DNA of 64,000 nt from JBBQLG01 sp964251665 (GTDB lineage: Bacteria > Bacteroidota > Bacteroidia > Cytophagales > Spirosomataceae): contig CAXUKO010000005.1 in assembly GCA_964251665.1 (NCBI GenBank), forward strand, positions 186,001 through 250,000, in the 5' to 3' direction. The notes beneath the pieces were generated by a model that saw nothing but the letters and a program-made list of their open reading frames with translations, searched no databases and was not told the origin of the DNA. The translations under genes and the position numbers were made by a program. Position 1 is the first letter of the stretch, and each line of letters starts with the position of its first letter. This document shows positions 42,987-52,642 of this stretch, piece after piece.

Positions 42987-44087
42987 ATGGATTTACTCGA
43001 ATTAGCCCACGACCCCGTTAAAACTGCCAAAGCGGTTAAATTACAGTACGTTAACGACACTATGCCGGGCCTGACCCGGCGGACCGAAGGCGATCATTTC
43101 GTTTATCTGGACCTAAACGGCGAAGAAATCACGGACGAAGCCACTCTTGCCCGAATCCGTAGCTTAGCCCTCCCGCCCGCGTACGAACATGTCTGGATTT
43201 GCCCAAAACCCAATGGTCACTTACAGGCTACCGGCGTTGATGCCAAAGGCCGCAAACAATACCGGTATCATCCAGACTGGAATGCGATCCGTAGCGAAAC
43301 CAAATTTTTTCGGATGGTAGCCTTTGGCGAGAAAATTCCCCTGCTACGGGCCAGATTGATGAAAGCCCTTAAACAATCGGGCGGGTTGACCAAAGAAAAG
43401 GTCATTGCCATTGCCCTGAGTGTGATGGAGCAGACGCTGATTCGGGTCGGAAACGCGGCTTACGAGAAAGAATATGGCTCCTACGGCCTGACCACGCTTA
43501 AAGACAAGCACGTAAAAGCGGGTCCGGGTAGCGTGCGGTTTAGTTTTAAGGGCAAAAAAGGCATCTACCACGACATTACCCTGCACGATAAACGATTGGC
43601 CAGACTTGTTAAAGACTGCCGCGACATACCGGGTCAGGAGTTGTTTCAGTACATCGACGAAGCGGGCCAACGCCACGCTATTGATTCGGGCATGGTGAAC
43701 GAGTACCTGAAAGAAACAATGGGTGACGACTTTTCGGCCAAGGATTTTCGGACCTGGGCGGGTACCGTCAATGCCCTGCGTTTGCTGGTTGAACTGGAGC
43801 CGTGCGATACCGAGAAAGGGCTGAAGAAGAACGTAAACACCGTGCTTGACGAGGTATCGCACCGATTGGGCAATACGCGCACTGTCTGCCGAAAGCACTA
43901 TGTACACCCGCAGATTCTGGAAGCTTACGAGTGCCAGGACCTGAACCCGTACATCCGCCGGAAAAATCAGTTCCGGCAAACGACTCCGTATGGGTTAGAC
44001 AATGTCGAAAAACTATTGCTCCGGTTTCTGAAAGATCAGGTGAAAACGGTGATCAAAAAGCAGCCGAAAGCCAGGGCGCTGGCTTAA
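42987..44087 (+). CDS. Type IB DNA topoisomerase (poxvirus/bacterial type)
   Basis: The enzyme relaxes supercoils by transient nicking through a 3'-phosphotyrosine. The 366-residue protein has the N-terminal domain (LALPPAYEHVWICPKPNGHLQATGVDAKGRKQYRYHPDW) and the catalytic domain with GNAAYEKEYGSYGLTTLKDKHV, then FSFKGKKG, KDFRTWAGTVNAL and a final CRKHYVHP whose Tyr (about residue 305) is the expected nucleophile. Arg and Lys catalytic residues are present in those motifs. The frame is open far upstream (to 42576) over the membrane protein gene, but ATG 42987 is the right start. The 3' end overlaps a convergent small gene by four bases. Confidence 0.93.
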   Translation: MDLLELAHDPVKTAKAVKLQYVNDTMPGLTRRTEGDHFVYLDLNGEEITDEATLARIRSLALPPAYEHVWICPKPNGHLQATGVDAKGRKQYRYHPDWNAIRSETKFFRMVAFGEKIPLLRARLMKALKQSGGLTKEKVIAIALSVMEQTLIRVGNAAYEKEYGSYGLTTLKDKHVKAGPGSVRFSFKGKKGIYHDITLHDKRLARLVKDCRDIPGQELFQYIDEAGQRHAIDSGMVNEYLKETMGDDFSAKDFRTWAGTVNALRLLVELEPCDTEKGLKKNVNTVLDEVSHRLGNTRTVCRKHYVHPQILEAYECQDLNPYIRRKNQFRQTTPYGLDNVEKLLLRFLKDQVKTVIKKQPKARALA

Positions 44088-44293
44088 GCCTTCTTATCGG
44101 GTGCGTTGTCTTTCCTGATTTTAATGTTCCGGTTCGTGGCCCATTCCTCCGCCTTGGCTGTTGCTACCGCAATGGCCCGTTGTTCGTCGTTTCCCTCGGC
44201 CAGCATGGCATTGGCGATTTCAATGGCTTTGTTACGAACCGGAGCCATGAAGTTCTTCAGTGAAGCCGGGTAATTTTTCTTGTCCCAAGGCAT
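44084..44293 (-). CDS. Small conserved protein (MPWDKKNYPASLKN family)
   Basis: This 69-residue protein begins PWDKKNYPASLKNFMAPVRNKAIEIANAML and continues EGNDEQRAIAVATAKAEEWA. I recognise it as a common small bacterial family of unknown function, found alone or in small stress-related clusters. It is predicted helical and soluble with a basic tail. It is tail-to-tail with topoisomerase IB, sharing four bases at the stop codons. In other genomes it often lies near DNA repair or general stress genes, which would suit this neighbour, but no function is known. Confidence 0.7.
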   Translation of the reverse strand: MPWDKKNYPASLKNFMAPVRNKAIEIANAMLAEGNDEQRAIAVATAKAEEWATNRNIKIRKDNAPDKKA

Positions 44294-44390
44294 AACAGTT
44301 GTTAGTTAAGGAGTTTGTAGGTGGGTAACGCAACACCGGGCGGGTGTGTTTGGCAAGCCTTTTTACCGGCACCCCACGAACTACAAATCC

Positions 44391-45761
44391 TTACCTCACC
44401 TCCTGCACAATGGTACTGCTGAGCCGCAGCAGTTCAATTTCGGCTGCTTTGGCATTGTATTCTGCGTCGATAAGCCGGGCCTGAGCCGCTACAGCATTGC
44501 GCTGTACATCCCTGAATTCAACGGCGGTGGAGAATCCAACCCGGTAGCGGTCGTAGGCAATATCAACGTTCTCGTTGGCAATCTGGTAGTTCTGCACTTC
44601 TACGTTCACTAACCGGAGGTTATTCTGATACTGACTATATGTCTGATTCAAAGCGAGTTGAAGCTGATTCCGCTGATCGCCCTCCTGGTATTCCGAGATA
44701 ATGGTATTGATTTTAGCATCCTGAATTAACCGGCGCTGGTTGAAGCCTCCGAAAATAGGTACGGCGGCCTGAAAGCCGTACGTTAATCCATTATTGTTGG
44801 CTGTGCGAACGCCATTACCACCCTGGTTATTAATGTTTTGATAGTTATAGCCTGCCTGCAGGTTAACCGTCGGATAGCGCTGCGACTTGGCTAAACGCAG
44901 GTTGGCATCGGCCACCCGCCGGTTTAGGGTAGCAGCAATCAACTGCGGATTTTTAGCCGCCAATGACTCTTGCAAACTATCCAGCGATAAATCGGGGCGT
45001 ACCAGAATTGTATCACGCACGGCAAACTCCGTCAGCGGCTCCCGAATCAACAGCGTATTCAGGAAAATTTTGGCGTTACTCACAATCTGCTCCTGTGCAA
45101 TCAGCGCCGAACTATCAGCATTATAGTCGACACGGGCACTCAGGTAATCAACTCTCGACCGCGTTCCAACCTCATACGTGGCCCGGGCCAGTTCCAGCCG
45201 TTCGCGCGAAATATCCAGTGCCTGCCGGAGCGACAGGAGTTGTTGCAATTGGCGGATCACATCGTAGTAGGCCGTCGCCACCGTAGCAATCGTCTGCTCG
45301 ATGTTGGCCCGGGTTGTTACTTCGCTGAGCTTTACTAACTGACCCAGTCGCTCGAAGACAATAAATGTCCCGAAACCATTAAACACCTGCCAACTGGCAT
45401 TGACGCCATAACTGGTATTCGCGCTGATAACGCCCGGCCGGTCAGTAGGTGGTGTGCCGGGCGTGAAGTAATCCTGACGCAGGTGCTGCGATGAACTGTT
45501 GTTAGCCAGGTTTGCCGTTACAACGGGCAGAAAACCGGCATTACCGAGCGAATTGTCATTGACAGCAATCTGTTGCTGCGAACGGGCAATGCGAATCTGG
45601 TAATTTTTTTCGAGAGCCATTGCAATCGCCTGTTGCAGATTTAGTGGTTCCCCTTTCTGAGTGATAGTGGCGTTACGCTGTGCCCGCTGAACAGGATTTA
45701 TTTGCTGAGCATGGGCAACATTGAGTAGTAGGTAACAAAATAATAAAACAGACAGGCGCAT
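44391..45761 (-). CDS. TolC family outer-membrane efflux channel
   Basis: This 456-residue outer-membrane channel has a signal peptide (MRLSVLLFCYLLLNVAHAQ). Two related halves follow, each with the OEP pattern: LNLQQAIAMALEKNYQIRIARSQQQIA at the start and LAAKNPQLIAATLNRRVADANLRLAKSQRYPTVNLQAGYNY in the middle. Coiled-coil alpha regions lie around residues 150-215 and 345-445. TolC proteins form the outer exit of tripartite efflux or type I secretion systems; here no inner-membrane pump or adaptor is adjacent, so the partner is encoded elsewhere. ATG 45761 starts the signal peptide. Confidence 0.92.
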   Translation of the reverse strand: MRLSVLLFCYLLLNVAHAQQINPVQRAQRNATITQKGEPLNLQQAIAMALEKNYQIRIARSQQQIAVNDNSLGNAGFLPVVTANLANNSSSQHLRQDYFTPGTPPTDRPGVISANTSYGVNASWQVFNGFGTFIVFERLGQLVKLSEVTTRANIEQTIATVATAYYDVIRQLQQLLSLRQALDISRERLELARATYEVGTRSRVDYLSARVDYNADSSALIAQEQIVSNAKIFLNTLLIREPLTEFAVRDTILVRPDLSLDSLQESLAAKNPQLIAATLNRRVADANLRLAKSQRYPTVNLQAGYNYQNINNQGGNGVRTANNNGLTYGFQAAVPIFGGFNQRRLIQDAKINTIISEYQEGDQRNQLQLALNQTYSQYQNNLRLVNVEVQNYQIANENVDIAYDRYRVGFSTAVEFRDVQRNAVAAQARLIDAEYNAKAAEIELLRLSSTIVQEVR

Positions 45762-45848
45762 TCGGCACACAGTTTTGACGTTAAGACGGCCAAAAATAAC
45801 CAACAATCGCACGGTTTTACTACTATTGCTCTGACATCCCTATAATCA

Positions 45849-47486
45849 ATGCAACGCCACTTCATTTCTCTGCTGGCCCTGTGTGGTCTCCTTTCTGCCT
45901 GTTCGTCCCGACAAAAGGCCGATCTGATCGTTAAGAACGCACTCATCTACACCGTCGATTCGGCATTTTCTACCGCTCAGGCCTTTGCGGTTAAAGACGG
46001 AAAGTTTCTCAAAATTGGTACAACCGACGCCATCACCGCTGCCTACGAGGCCGACAGCGTGATTGATGTAAAAGGGCAGCCCGTGTACCCCGGTTTTTAC
46101 GATCCGCACAGTCATTTTATGGGATTGGGGCAGGTACTCAGTCAGGCCGATCTGGTGGGAGCCGCTTCTTTTGACGAAGTAATCGACCGGTTGAGAACGT
46201 TTCGGCAAGCCAATCCAAATCCGGTTGGGGGCTGGCTACAGGGGCGCGGCTGGGATCAGAACGACTGGCCTGGTCAGCAGTTTCCGACCAAAGAAAAATT
46301 AGACGCGGCTTTCCCCGATATTCCCGTTGCCCTGATGCGGGTGGATGGGCACGCCCTGTGCGTTAACTCTAAAGCGCTGCGCCTGGCTCAGATTACGGCT
46401 GGCTCTAAAATAGCCGGTGGCGAGGTAATGCTGGCGGCCAATCAGCCAACGGGCGTGCTGGTCGACAACGCTATGCAACTCGTTAAACGGGTCATTCCCA
46501 GGCCCGACGAGGCTGAGAAAACCCGGATGCTGCTGGCGGCCCAAAAAGTATGTCTATCGCTTGGCCTGACTACCGTTTCCGATGCGGGCTTAAACCGGGA
46601 CGATATTGACCTGATCGAAAAATTACAGAAAGAAGGCAAAATGTCGATTCGGGATTACGCCATGATTTCACTCGGCGAACCGAATCTCGATTATTACCTC
46701 AAACGGGGACCTTACCAGACCGACCGGCTGACCGTTCGGGCGTTTAAACTCTACGCCGATGGAGCACTTGGTTCGCGGGGAGCCTGCCTGCGCCAACCCT
46801 ACGCTGACCGTCCCGATACGCGGGGTCTGCTCCTGCTCAATCCGGCCGAACTGGAACGCGTCCTAACCCTCATTGCAGCTAGCGGCTTTCAGGCGAATAC
46901 CCACTGCATCGGCGATTCAGCCAACCACCTTATTCTGGACTTGTATGGTAAGCTGCTGAAAACCAAAAATGAACGGCGGTGGCGCATCGAACACGCGCAG
47001 GTGGTTTCGCCCGAAGACGTGGCCAAATTTGGTCAGTATTCGGTCATTCCGTCGGTGCAGCCTACTCATGCCACGTCCGATATGTACTGGGCTGCCGAGC
47101 GGCTTGGACCGATTCGGGTGAAAGGAGCGTACGCGTTTAACGACCTGATGAAGCAGAACAACCTGACGGCCTTTGGCAGCGACTTCCCCGTTGAAGCTCC
47201 CAACCCGCTGTTTGGGTTTCACGCAGCCGTAGCGCGGCAGGACGCCAAAAATTTTCCGGCGGGCGGCTACCAGATGGAGAACGCCGTGGATCGCTCTGCC
47301 GCCCTGAAAGCCATGACACGCTGGGCTGCGTTTGCCTGTTTTGAGGATAAACTACGGGGCAGTATCGAACCAGGCAAACAGGCCGACTTCGTTATACTGG
47401 CGCAGGACATTATGAAAATACCTAATGCGCAACTTCGGCAGGTGCGCGTAGAACAAACCTGGATTGGTGGAAAACGGGAATTCTAA
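45849..47486 (+). CDS. Exported amidohydrolase 3 family protein (YtcJ-like)
   Basis: This 545-residue lipoprotein (LLSACSS, Cys18) has an amidohydrolase fold. The metal-binding H-x-H analogue is in YDPHSHFMGLG, further ligands lie in ANTHCIGDSAN and RIEHAQVV, and the catalytic aspartate in FGSDFPVE. This is the amidohydrolase_3 (PF07969-type) group, with members acting on N-substituted formamides or similar compounds. The lipobox predicts an envelope location. It overlaps the convergent glycosidase by four bases. The substrate is not known. Confidence 0.9.
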   Translation: MQRHFISLLALCGLLSACSSRQKADLIVKNALIYTVDSAFSTAQAFAVKDGKFLKIGTTDAITAAYEADSVIDVKGQPVYPGFYDPHSHFMGLGQVLSQADLVGAASFDEVIDRLRTFRQANPNPVGGWLQGRGWDQNDWPGQQFPTKEKLDAAFPDIPVALMRVDGHALCVNSKALRLAQITAGSKIAGGEVMLAANQPTGVLVDNAMQLVKRVIPRPDEAEKTRMLLAAQKVCLSLGLTTVSDAGLNRDDIDLIEKLQKEGKMSIRDYAMISLGEPNLDYYLKRGPYQTDRLTVRAFKLYADGALGSRGACLRQPYADRPDTRGLLLLNPAELERVLTLIAASGFQANTHCIGDSANHLILDLYGKLLKTKNERRWRIEHAQVVSPEDVAKFGQYSVIPSVQPTHATSDMYWAAERLGPIRVKGAYAFNDLMKQNNLTAFGSDFPVEAPNPLFGFHAAVARQDAKNFPAGGYQMENAVDRSAALKAMTRWAAFACFEDKLRGSIEPGKQADFVILAQDIMKIPNAQLRQVRVEQTWIGGKREF

Positions 47487-48694
47487 ACCAGTGTCGTGCG
47501 ACTTAATACACCCTCTACCTGCTCCTGTCCGGCGAGTAGAGCATCGGCATACGGCTGATATAAAACGCGACCCGGCGTTTGACCCTGTTGCAGTTCAACA
47601 CCAAGCGGGGCAGCATCCCACAGGCCGGCCCGGTGCCAGGGCGTAAAATGATCCCAGTCGGGCCGGTCGATAATGGGGTACAGGCAAACACCCCAGAATG
47701 GAACCTGCTGTTCGAGCAGCGCCACGCATTCATCAGCCATGTGGCGCATCCAGAGCGGTCGGTCAATGCCGGGATGACTGGTTTCGGTCAGCACCATAGG
47801 GCGACCATACCGGCTATAAGCCTCCAGCAGTAAACTATGCAACGGACGCCAGCGCGGATCGCGCGGGAAATCATTCCACGGCAGAAACTGAAACGTAGGT
47901 ACAATCCACTGGTTATTATAATAAAAATTGAAGCCCAGTATATCCAGATACTCGGGAGAGCCACCCAGTTCGGGGCACATCCGGCCACTCAGCATATCCA
48001 CCGCCTGAAACTGATTCTCGTGCGCCTGAGCAGCCTCGGCTATTTGTTCGGGGGTGGCACCCAAAGGCGGCACCATGTTTACAAGTGGCTCCGTTGTCAG
48101 AATGCGTATGGACGGGTCAGCTTCCCGCAGGGCCGCTACACCTTCGATGTAGGCTCGCATCAGACCGTATTTAACCTCCCAACCCTGCCCAACGCAGTAA
48201 GGCGCTGTTCCACGGGCATCGCCACCCAACCACGAAATAAAGTTGACTTCGTTGATGGGGGTAACAATCAGCGTTCCGTCGGGGTCCTGCGTTCGGTAGA
48301 ACTGCACAAAAGCCCGGCACATGGCCGCAAACCGTCGGGCAAACATCGGATGTAAAGGCGTCAGATCGTCGGGGTAGCCAAAGTGGCATAAATCCCAAAC
48401 CTGCTGAATGCCATTGACCCGGCCGCGCTCCAGCATATAAGCAACCGTAGACCAGTCGTACTGATAAGGCCTCTTTTCCACTAAACTCCAGCGGATTCCT
48501 TCGCGCACCGTACCAATACCAAACCCGTTCAGATCCTGATAATCAGCATCGAGTTGGTCCAGGTGGCCGGTAAACGACAGAAAATCAACGCGGTTACCAA
48601 AACAGTTTAACTGATCGGTACACTCGTAGCCACCCATCCAGAATGAGCGAAACGGATTTTGGAAGGATAGCGGAAGGTTTGAATCGGTATGCAT
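47483..48694 (-). CDS. Clan-A glycosidase (family 1-like beta-glucosidase-type), cytoplasmic
   Basis: This 403-residue protein has a TIM-barrel pattern. The acid/base glutamate is in IVTPINEVNFISW (N-E, near residue 150) and the nucleophile glutamate in VLTETSHPG (near residue 305). The start PFRSFWMGGYECTDQLN is family 1-like (W-G-x-x-x-x). It is shorter than classical GH1 (about 450) and has no signal peptide. Such proteins often lie beside glycosyltransferase or nucleotide-sugar genes and may act on glycosides in the cytoplasm. The stop overlaps the amidohydrolase by four bases. Confidence 0.8.
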   Translation of the reverse strand: MHTDSNLPLSFQNPFRSFWMGGYECTDQLNCFGNRVDFLSFTGHLDQLDADYQDLNGFGIGTVREGIRWSLVEKRPYQYDWSTVAYMLERGRVNGIQQVWDLCHFGYPDDLTPLHPMFARRFAAMCRAFVQFYRTQDPDGTLIVTPINEVNFISWLGGDARGTAPYCVGQGWEVKYGLMRAYIEGVAALREADPSIRILTTEPLVNMVPPLGATPEQIAEAAQAHENQFQAVDMLSGRMCPELGGSPEYLDILGFNFYYNNQWIVPTFQFLPWNDFPRDPRWRPLHSLLLEAYSRYGRPMVLTETSHPGIDRPLWMRHMADECVALLEQQVPFWGVCLYPIIDRPDWDHFTPWHRAGLWDAAPLGVELQQGQTPGRVLYQPYADALLAGQEQVEGVLSRTTLV

Positions 48695-48808
48695 GAAAAA
48701 ACGCCTTGCAACGAATGGTGTAGGTACATAACTACCACACCCCCGGTAAGAGTTGACCGGAACTGCTAAAATTGAGGAAGTGGTTTTTTTGTCTACGCCA
48801 ACACACCT

Positions 48809-50152
48809 CTAGCGTACCCCAATCCGATGCTTATCCGGCCGCACCAGGGCCAGACCAATCTGACAGTTCAGGCACTTTTTTACGGAACAGAATTCATTGA
48901 ACAGCTCAATGGATGCCTGCGAATCGAACGCCGTACGGACAGTCAATCCTAACCCGGCCCAACCGCTTGTGATGCGGTTCTGTTCAGCGGGTAATTGTTC
49001 CAGCAACGCAACAGCCCGGTCAATGTAAGCGGGCTGATCGCGGTGATGCGCGTAGGCCGCCAGCAACGGCACAGCCGTGTTAATGAGCAGGTTTTCGACG
49101 GATGTTTGGCCCAGTGTGGGTGCTCCTCTATCAGTCACCTTCCCGAAACGATAATGGTGCTGCCAATAGTCAGACGGCGTTACCTGTAGCGCTTTGAGTA
49201 ACGCAGGCGCATCATCATTGGAAACCAGCAGCGAAAACAGACTGCCATGCGTGGTGATGAGACGGGCTAACTGCGCCAGCCTTAGCGTGGGAAAATTAGC
49301 GGGCCGCAATCGGCCCCATTTCCAGGCATGGGCTGGTAACTGACCATCCGTAAGCTGGTATTTAGCGGCCAGAAAGCGGTATTCACGTCGAAGCGTTTCG
49401 AGGTATTCGTCGGGTTCAGCAACGTCTGTCAGTAAACCCGCCGTACCCAGCAACAAGGCTTCAACCTGTGTCGGCGAATCGCGGTGCTTCAGCAGAGCCT
49501 TGAGGGGCACCGTCCGGGCCACTTGCTCCATAGGGCCCGCGTTGATCTTAAAGCCAAAATTCTGGGCCAGCAGCCGATAAGTCGTTTCCTCCCAATCCTG
49601 ATTGGCGGCCATAAACACAGCTTTCACCGTATTTGCTTTGCGCTCCAAGCGCTGTAGCATGGCTTTATCGAGCATGGAGGTAACTTTAAGCGGCTGTACC
49701 GCCCGAAATTGACCCGCGCAGGCAATGGCATCGGCGGAGACAGACAGGGCTTCATAGCGGTTTAACAACGTCTGGTCGGTACGGTGCTGCAGTTCCAGTG
49801 TGGGGAGTAAAGTGCCGTCGGGGCGGGTTAGCCGACGGTCGGTGTCCGCCCGGTCATCGTGCCAGACTACGTGCAGGATGACATTATCGTAAGCCCGGTC
49901 GTGCTGATGCCGGTGGGCCAGCCAATCCGATGTTCGGGTATGCATCTCGACCGTGCCTGCCCATTCGACTTCATTGATTAATAACCGGGCGTTGGCAAAA
50001 TCTGGCCCCGAATCGTGGTTGCGAAAACCCGGATGGAGCACCTGAATTGGTTCACCATCGGATGTAGTCAGGTTAACCTGGCTAAAGTATTGAAACTGCC
50101 AGAGGAAATAGAGTAGAGATTCAGGCACAGCTACGGGTGTAATAGGCTGCAA
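48809..50152 (-). CDS. DUF2851 family protein
   Basis: This 447-residue soluble protein matches DUF2851, a conserved Bacteroidota family. The start YFLWQFQYFSQVNLTTSDGEPIQVLHPGFRNHDSGPDFANARL is diagnostic, with TVEMHTRTSDWLAH and NVILHVVWHDD following. The D-S-G-P-D-F, E-x-H and H-V-V-W-H motifs resemble a nuclease-type metal centre, but no activity is established. It carries four cysteine or histidine residues near the C-terminus (CSVKKCLNCQIGL), a possible metal site. It has no co-directional close neighbour. Confidence 0.85.
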   Translation of the reverse strand: MQPITPVAVPESLLYFLWQFQYFSQVNLTTSDGEPIQVLHPGFRNHDSGPDFANARLLINEVEWAGTVEMHTRTSDWLAHRHQHDRAYDNVILHVVWHDDRADTDRRLTRPDGTLLPTLELQHRTDQTLLNRYEALSVSADAIACAGQFRAVQPLKVTSMLDKAMLQRLERKANTVKAVFMAANQDWEETTYRLLAQNFGFKINAGPMEQVARTVPLKALLKHRDSPTQVEALLLGTAGLLTDVAEPDEYLETLRREYRFLAAKYQLTDGQLPAHAWKWGRLRPANFPTLRLAQLARLITTHGSLFSLLVSNDDAPALLKALQVTPSDYWQHHYRFGKVTDRGAPTLGQTSVENLLINTAVPLLAAYAHHRDQPAYIDRAVALLEQLPAEQNRITSGWAGLGLTVRTAFDSQASIELFNEFCSVKKCLNCQIGLALVRPDKHRIGVR

Positions 50153-50211
50153 TATAACCGTTTAGCCTAATTCTACCTTTTCAATGTCACGCTTTGGTAA
50201 TAAAAACAACC

Positions 50212-51027
50212 TTACCCTAAATACCCGGCCATTTCCTGCTGTAATTTTTTGGCTTCGGCACCAGCTCGGAGGGCAAAATCCGCGCCATCAGACGCGTACA
50301 GAATACTGCGCGACGCGTTGACCAGCAATCCGCCGTTGGCCGTCAGACCGTATTTGGATACGTCAGCCAGTGAACCGCCCTGTGCGCCGACGCCCGGAAC
50401 GAGCAGGAAGTTATCCGGGGCAAGCGCCCGAATCCGCCCCAACTCGGCTGCCTGTGTAGCGCCCACGACAAACATCAGCCGATCCGGCCCCACCCAGGTC
50501 TGAGCCGTTTTAATGACTATCTCGAACAGGTCACCATTGCCAACCGGTTGCCGCTGAAAATCGGCGCTGCCAGGGTTAGATGTCAGGGCCAGCAGAATAA
50601 CCCATTTATCGGGATAGTCCAGAAACGGCGTTACCGAGTCACGGCCCATGTAAGGAGCGACCGTGATGGAGTCAAAATCCAGTCCGGCAGCCGCAGGATC
50701 GAAGAAAGCGCGGGCATACAACCCTGAGGTATTGCCAATATCGCCCCGCTTGGCATCGGCAATGGTAAAGCACTCCTTCGGAATGTAATCGAGCGTTTTT
50801 TGCAGGCTCTCCCAACCACGCGGCCCCTGGGCTTCATAAAAGGCAATATTGGGTTTATAGGCCACCGCAAACTCCGCCGTAGCGTCAATAATCTGCTTAT
50901 TAAAGGCAAAAACCGGATCGGACTCGCGGAGCAGGTGACGCGGAATTTTAGGCAGATCGGTGTCTAAACCAACGCAGAGGTACGACTTCTTTTGGTGGAT
51001 CTGACTGACTAATTCGGCGTAGGTCAT
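50212..51027 (-). CDS. pyrF: Orotidine 5'-phosphate decarboxylase, type 2
   Basis: PyrF converts OMP to UMP in pyrimidine synthesis. The 271-residue length is that of the longer type 2 enzymes. The motif LCVGLDTDLPKIP and FNKQIIDATAEFAVAYKPNIAFYE lead into the catalytic ADAKRGDIGNTS (Asp-Lys-Asp). The phosphate-binding region GVGAQGG follows, and the C-terminus VNASRSILYAS is typical. No other pyr genes are adjacent. The intergenic region to rfbC likely holds divergent promoters. Confidence 0.96.
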   Translation of the reverse strand: MTYAELVSQIHQKKSYLCVGLDTDLPKIPRHLLRESDPVFAFNKQIIDATAEFAVAYKPNIAFYEAQGPRGWESLQKTLDYIPKECFTIADAKRGDIGNTSGLYARAFFDPAAAGLDFDSITVAPYMGRDSVTPFLDYPDKWVILLALTSNPGSADFQRQPVGNGDLFEIVIKTAQTWVGPDRLMFVVGATQAAELGRIRALAPDNFLLVPGVGAQGGSLADVSKYGLTANGGLLVNASRSILYASDGADFALRAGAEAKKLQQEMAGYLG

Positions 51028-51131
51028 GGGGCAAAGGAGGTAGCTAACTGGAAAAAGGTTTGGCCCAAAAATACAAACTACCGGCCCGGTTTCATAAATT
51101 TGCCCTTAACTGAACCGTTTTGAACCACCGT

Positions 51132-51677
51132 ATGCAAGTTCGCCAAACAACTATCGAAGGCCTGATTGAACTGATTCCCCGCGTTTTTGAAGACGAACGC
51201 GGCCACTTTTTCGAGTCTTACAACAAGCCTTTATTCTCATCGCTGGGCATACCGGTGGAGTTTGTGCAGGATAATCAGTCGTTCTCGGTAAAGGGCGTTC
51301 TGCGGGGATTGCATTATCAAAATGAACCCTTTGCTCAAGGGAAATTAGTGCGGGTTATAGCCGGGCAAGTACTGGACGTAGCCGTTGACCTGCGCGAAGA
51401 CTCGTCCACATTCGGACAGTACGAAACGTTTCTGCTGGACGCCCGACTAAATAACATGGCCTGGATTCCCGCTGGTTTTGCGCACGGTTTTGTGGCTTTG
51501 GAAGACAGTATTTTCAGTTACAAGTGTACCAATGTGTACAACAAAGCCGCCGAAGCCGGTCTGATCTGGAACGATACCGATTTGAACATCAACTGGGGGG
51601 TAACAACGCCGATTGTGTCTGACAAAGATCAGGTGCTGCCTTCATTGCGGGAGTTATTCCCGCATCTGGTTGCGTAA
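51132..51677 (+). CDS. rfbC: dTDP-4-dehydrorhamnose 3,5-epimerase
   Basis: RfbC/RmlC epimerises dTDP-4-keto-6-deoxyglucose at C3 and C5 on the route to dTDP-rhamnose. The 181-residue protein shows the family start IPRVFEDERGHFFESYN, the catalytic His in LRGLHYQNEPFAQGK, and the Tyr in IFSYKCTNVYN. The start ATG at 51132 is chosen; TTG 51120 is an in-frame alternative. rfbA, B and D are not nearby. The TAAATTTG at 51095-51102 could be its -7 element. A rhamnose-containing surface polysaccharide is the likely use. Confidence 0.95.
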   Translation: MQVRQTTIEGLIELIPRVFEDERGHFFESYNKPLFSSLGIPVEFVQDNQSFSVKGVLRGLHYQNEPFAQGKLVRVIAGQVLDVAVDLREDSSTFGQYETFLLDARLNNMAWIPAGFAHGFVALEDSIFSYKCTNVYNKAAEAGLIWNDTDLNINWGVTTPIVSDKDQVLPSLRELFPHLVA

Positions 51678-51702
51678 AGCAGTCTGCCAGCTGGTAAGCT
51701 GG

Positions 51703-52395
51703 CTACTTTTCAAACATCTCTTCGACCACTTTACGGCCTACTTTCCGGGCCGACAGGGGGTTTTGTCCCGTTACGAGCCGCTCATCGACTTCAATATGGG
51801 GCATGAACGGAATCAATCCTTTTGTGTAAAGTGCTTTTTGCTTCTTCAGGGCATCTTCAAGCAGAAACGGAACCTCCTCGTCTAACCGAATCAGTTTCTC
51901 TTCCATGTTCGAGTAGCCCGTGATCTGCCGGTTTGCCACGAAGCTTGATCCATCGGACAGTTTCAGGTTAACCAGCGCGCCCACACCGTGACACACAGCG
52001 GCCACCATCCCACCCCGCTCGTAGATTTCACGGGTCAGCTGCTGCAAGACCAGATTATCGGGAAAATCCCACATGGTACCATGCCCACCAGTGAAATAAA
52101 TAATCTGGTAATCGGTTGGGTCAATCGTGTCCAAACGTAGGGAGTTAGCTAATTTCTGCCGAAAAACCGGGTTGTTGTACCATTTTTCGTTTACTCCGTC
52201 TTTTCGATCAAGGCTTTTTTCATCAATTGGCACCGGACCGCCTTTGGGACTGGCAATGTCGTAGGTGATGTTCCGGTCGTGAATTTCGTCGTAGAAATGC
52301 GTGGCTTCACTTAACCAGAGACCCGTCTTTTGTGGCTTACTGGGATAATCGGTGTGATTGGTGCAAACGATGAGTGCCTTATAAAGAGGATTCAT
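51703..52395 (-). CDS. DJ-1/PfpI superfamily protein (class I glutamine amidotransferase-like, Hsp31-like)
   Basis: This 230-residue protein has the flavodoxin-like GATase fold with the nucleophile Cys in AAVCHGVGALVNL and the Gly-Gly-His of YFTGGHGTMWDF. The start KALIVCTNHTDYPSKPQKTGLWLSEATHFYDEI is typical of Hsp31/YajL-like and glyoxalase III-type proteins. Such enzymes detoxify methylglyoxal or act as chaperones or deglycases. The catalytic partner residues (His following Cys, and an acidic residue) are present. It is convergent with rfbC and lies alone. Confidence 0.85.
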   Translation of the reverse strand: MNPLYKALIVCTNHTDYPSKPQKTGLWLSEATHFYDEIHDRNITYDIASPKGGPVPIDEKSLDRKDGVNEKWYNNPVFRQKLANSLRLDTIDPTDYQIIYFTGGHGTMWDFPDNLVLQQLTREIYERGGMVAAVCHGVGALVNLKLSDGSSFVANRQITGYSNMEEKLIRLDEEVPFLLEDALKKQKALYTKGLIPFMPHIEVDERLVTGQNPLSARKVGRKVVEEMFEK

Positions 52396-52590
52396 GACTG
52401 TATGGCGACAGAGTAGTTGAGATAATGAGGATAATCCGGTAACGAATGAACGGGCGTATAAATTCAGTAATCGGATTGTCCAATTTCATGAGTTACCAGC
52501 GAAACAGACGCCCTAAAACCAAAAAGGCTTTACTATGTTTGGTTTTATCGGGCACATTCAGATTAAAATTTTAGTTTACGGCAATCCGGC

Positions 52591-52622
52591 TTGCAAGTAT
52601 GTGCGTAAATCGATTAGTTTTG
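52591..52622 (+). promoter_or_regulatory. Bacteroidota-type promoter candidate
   Basis: TTG (52591-52593) and, after 21 bases, TAGTTTTG (52615-52622) match the -33/-7 consensus. The next start codon is 20 bases downstream at 52643. Confidence 0.5.
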
Positions 52623-52642
52623 GTGGTAAACTTCCGTAACCG

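Noticed and set aside
47483..47486. Four-base overlap of convergent stop codons (also at 44084-44087) as a possible antisense regulation site
   Set aside because: Such minimal tail-to-tail overlaps are common in compact genomes and nothing else indicates regulation.
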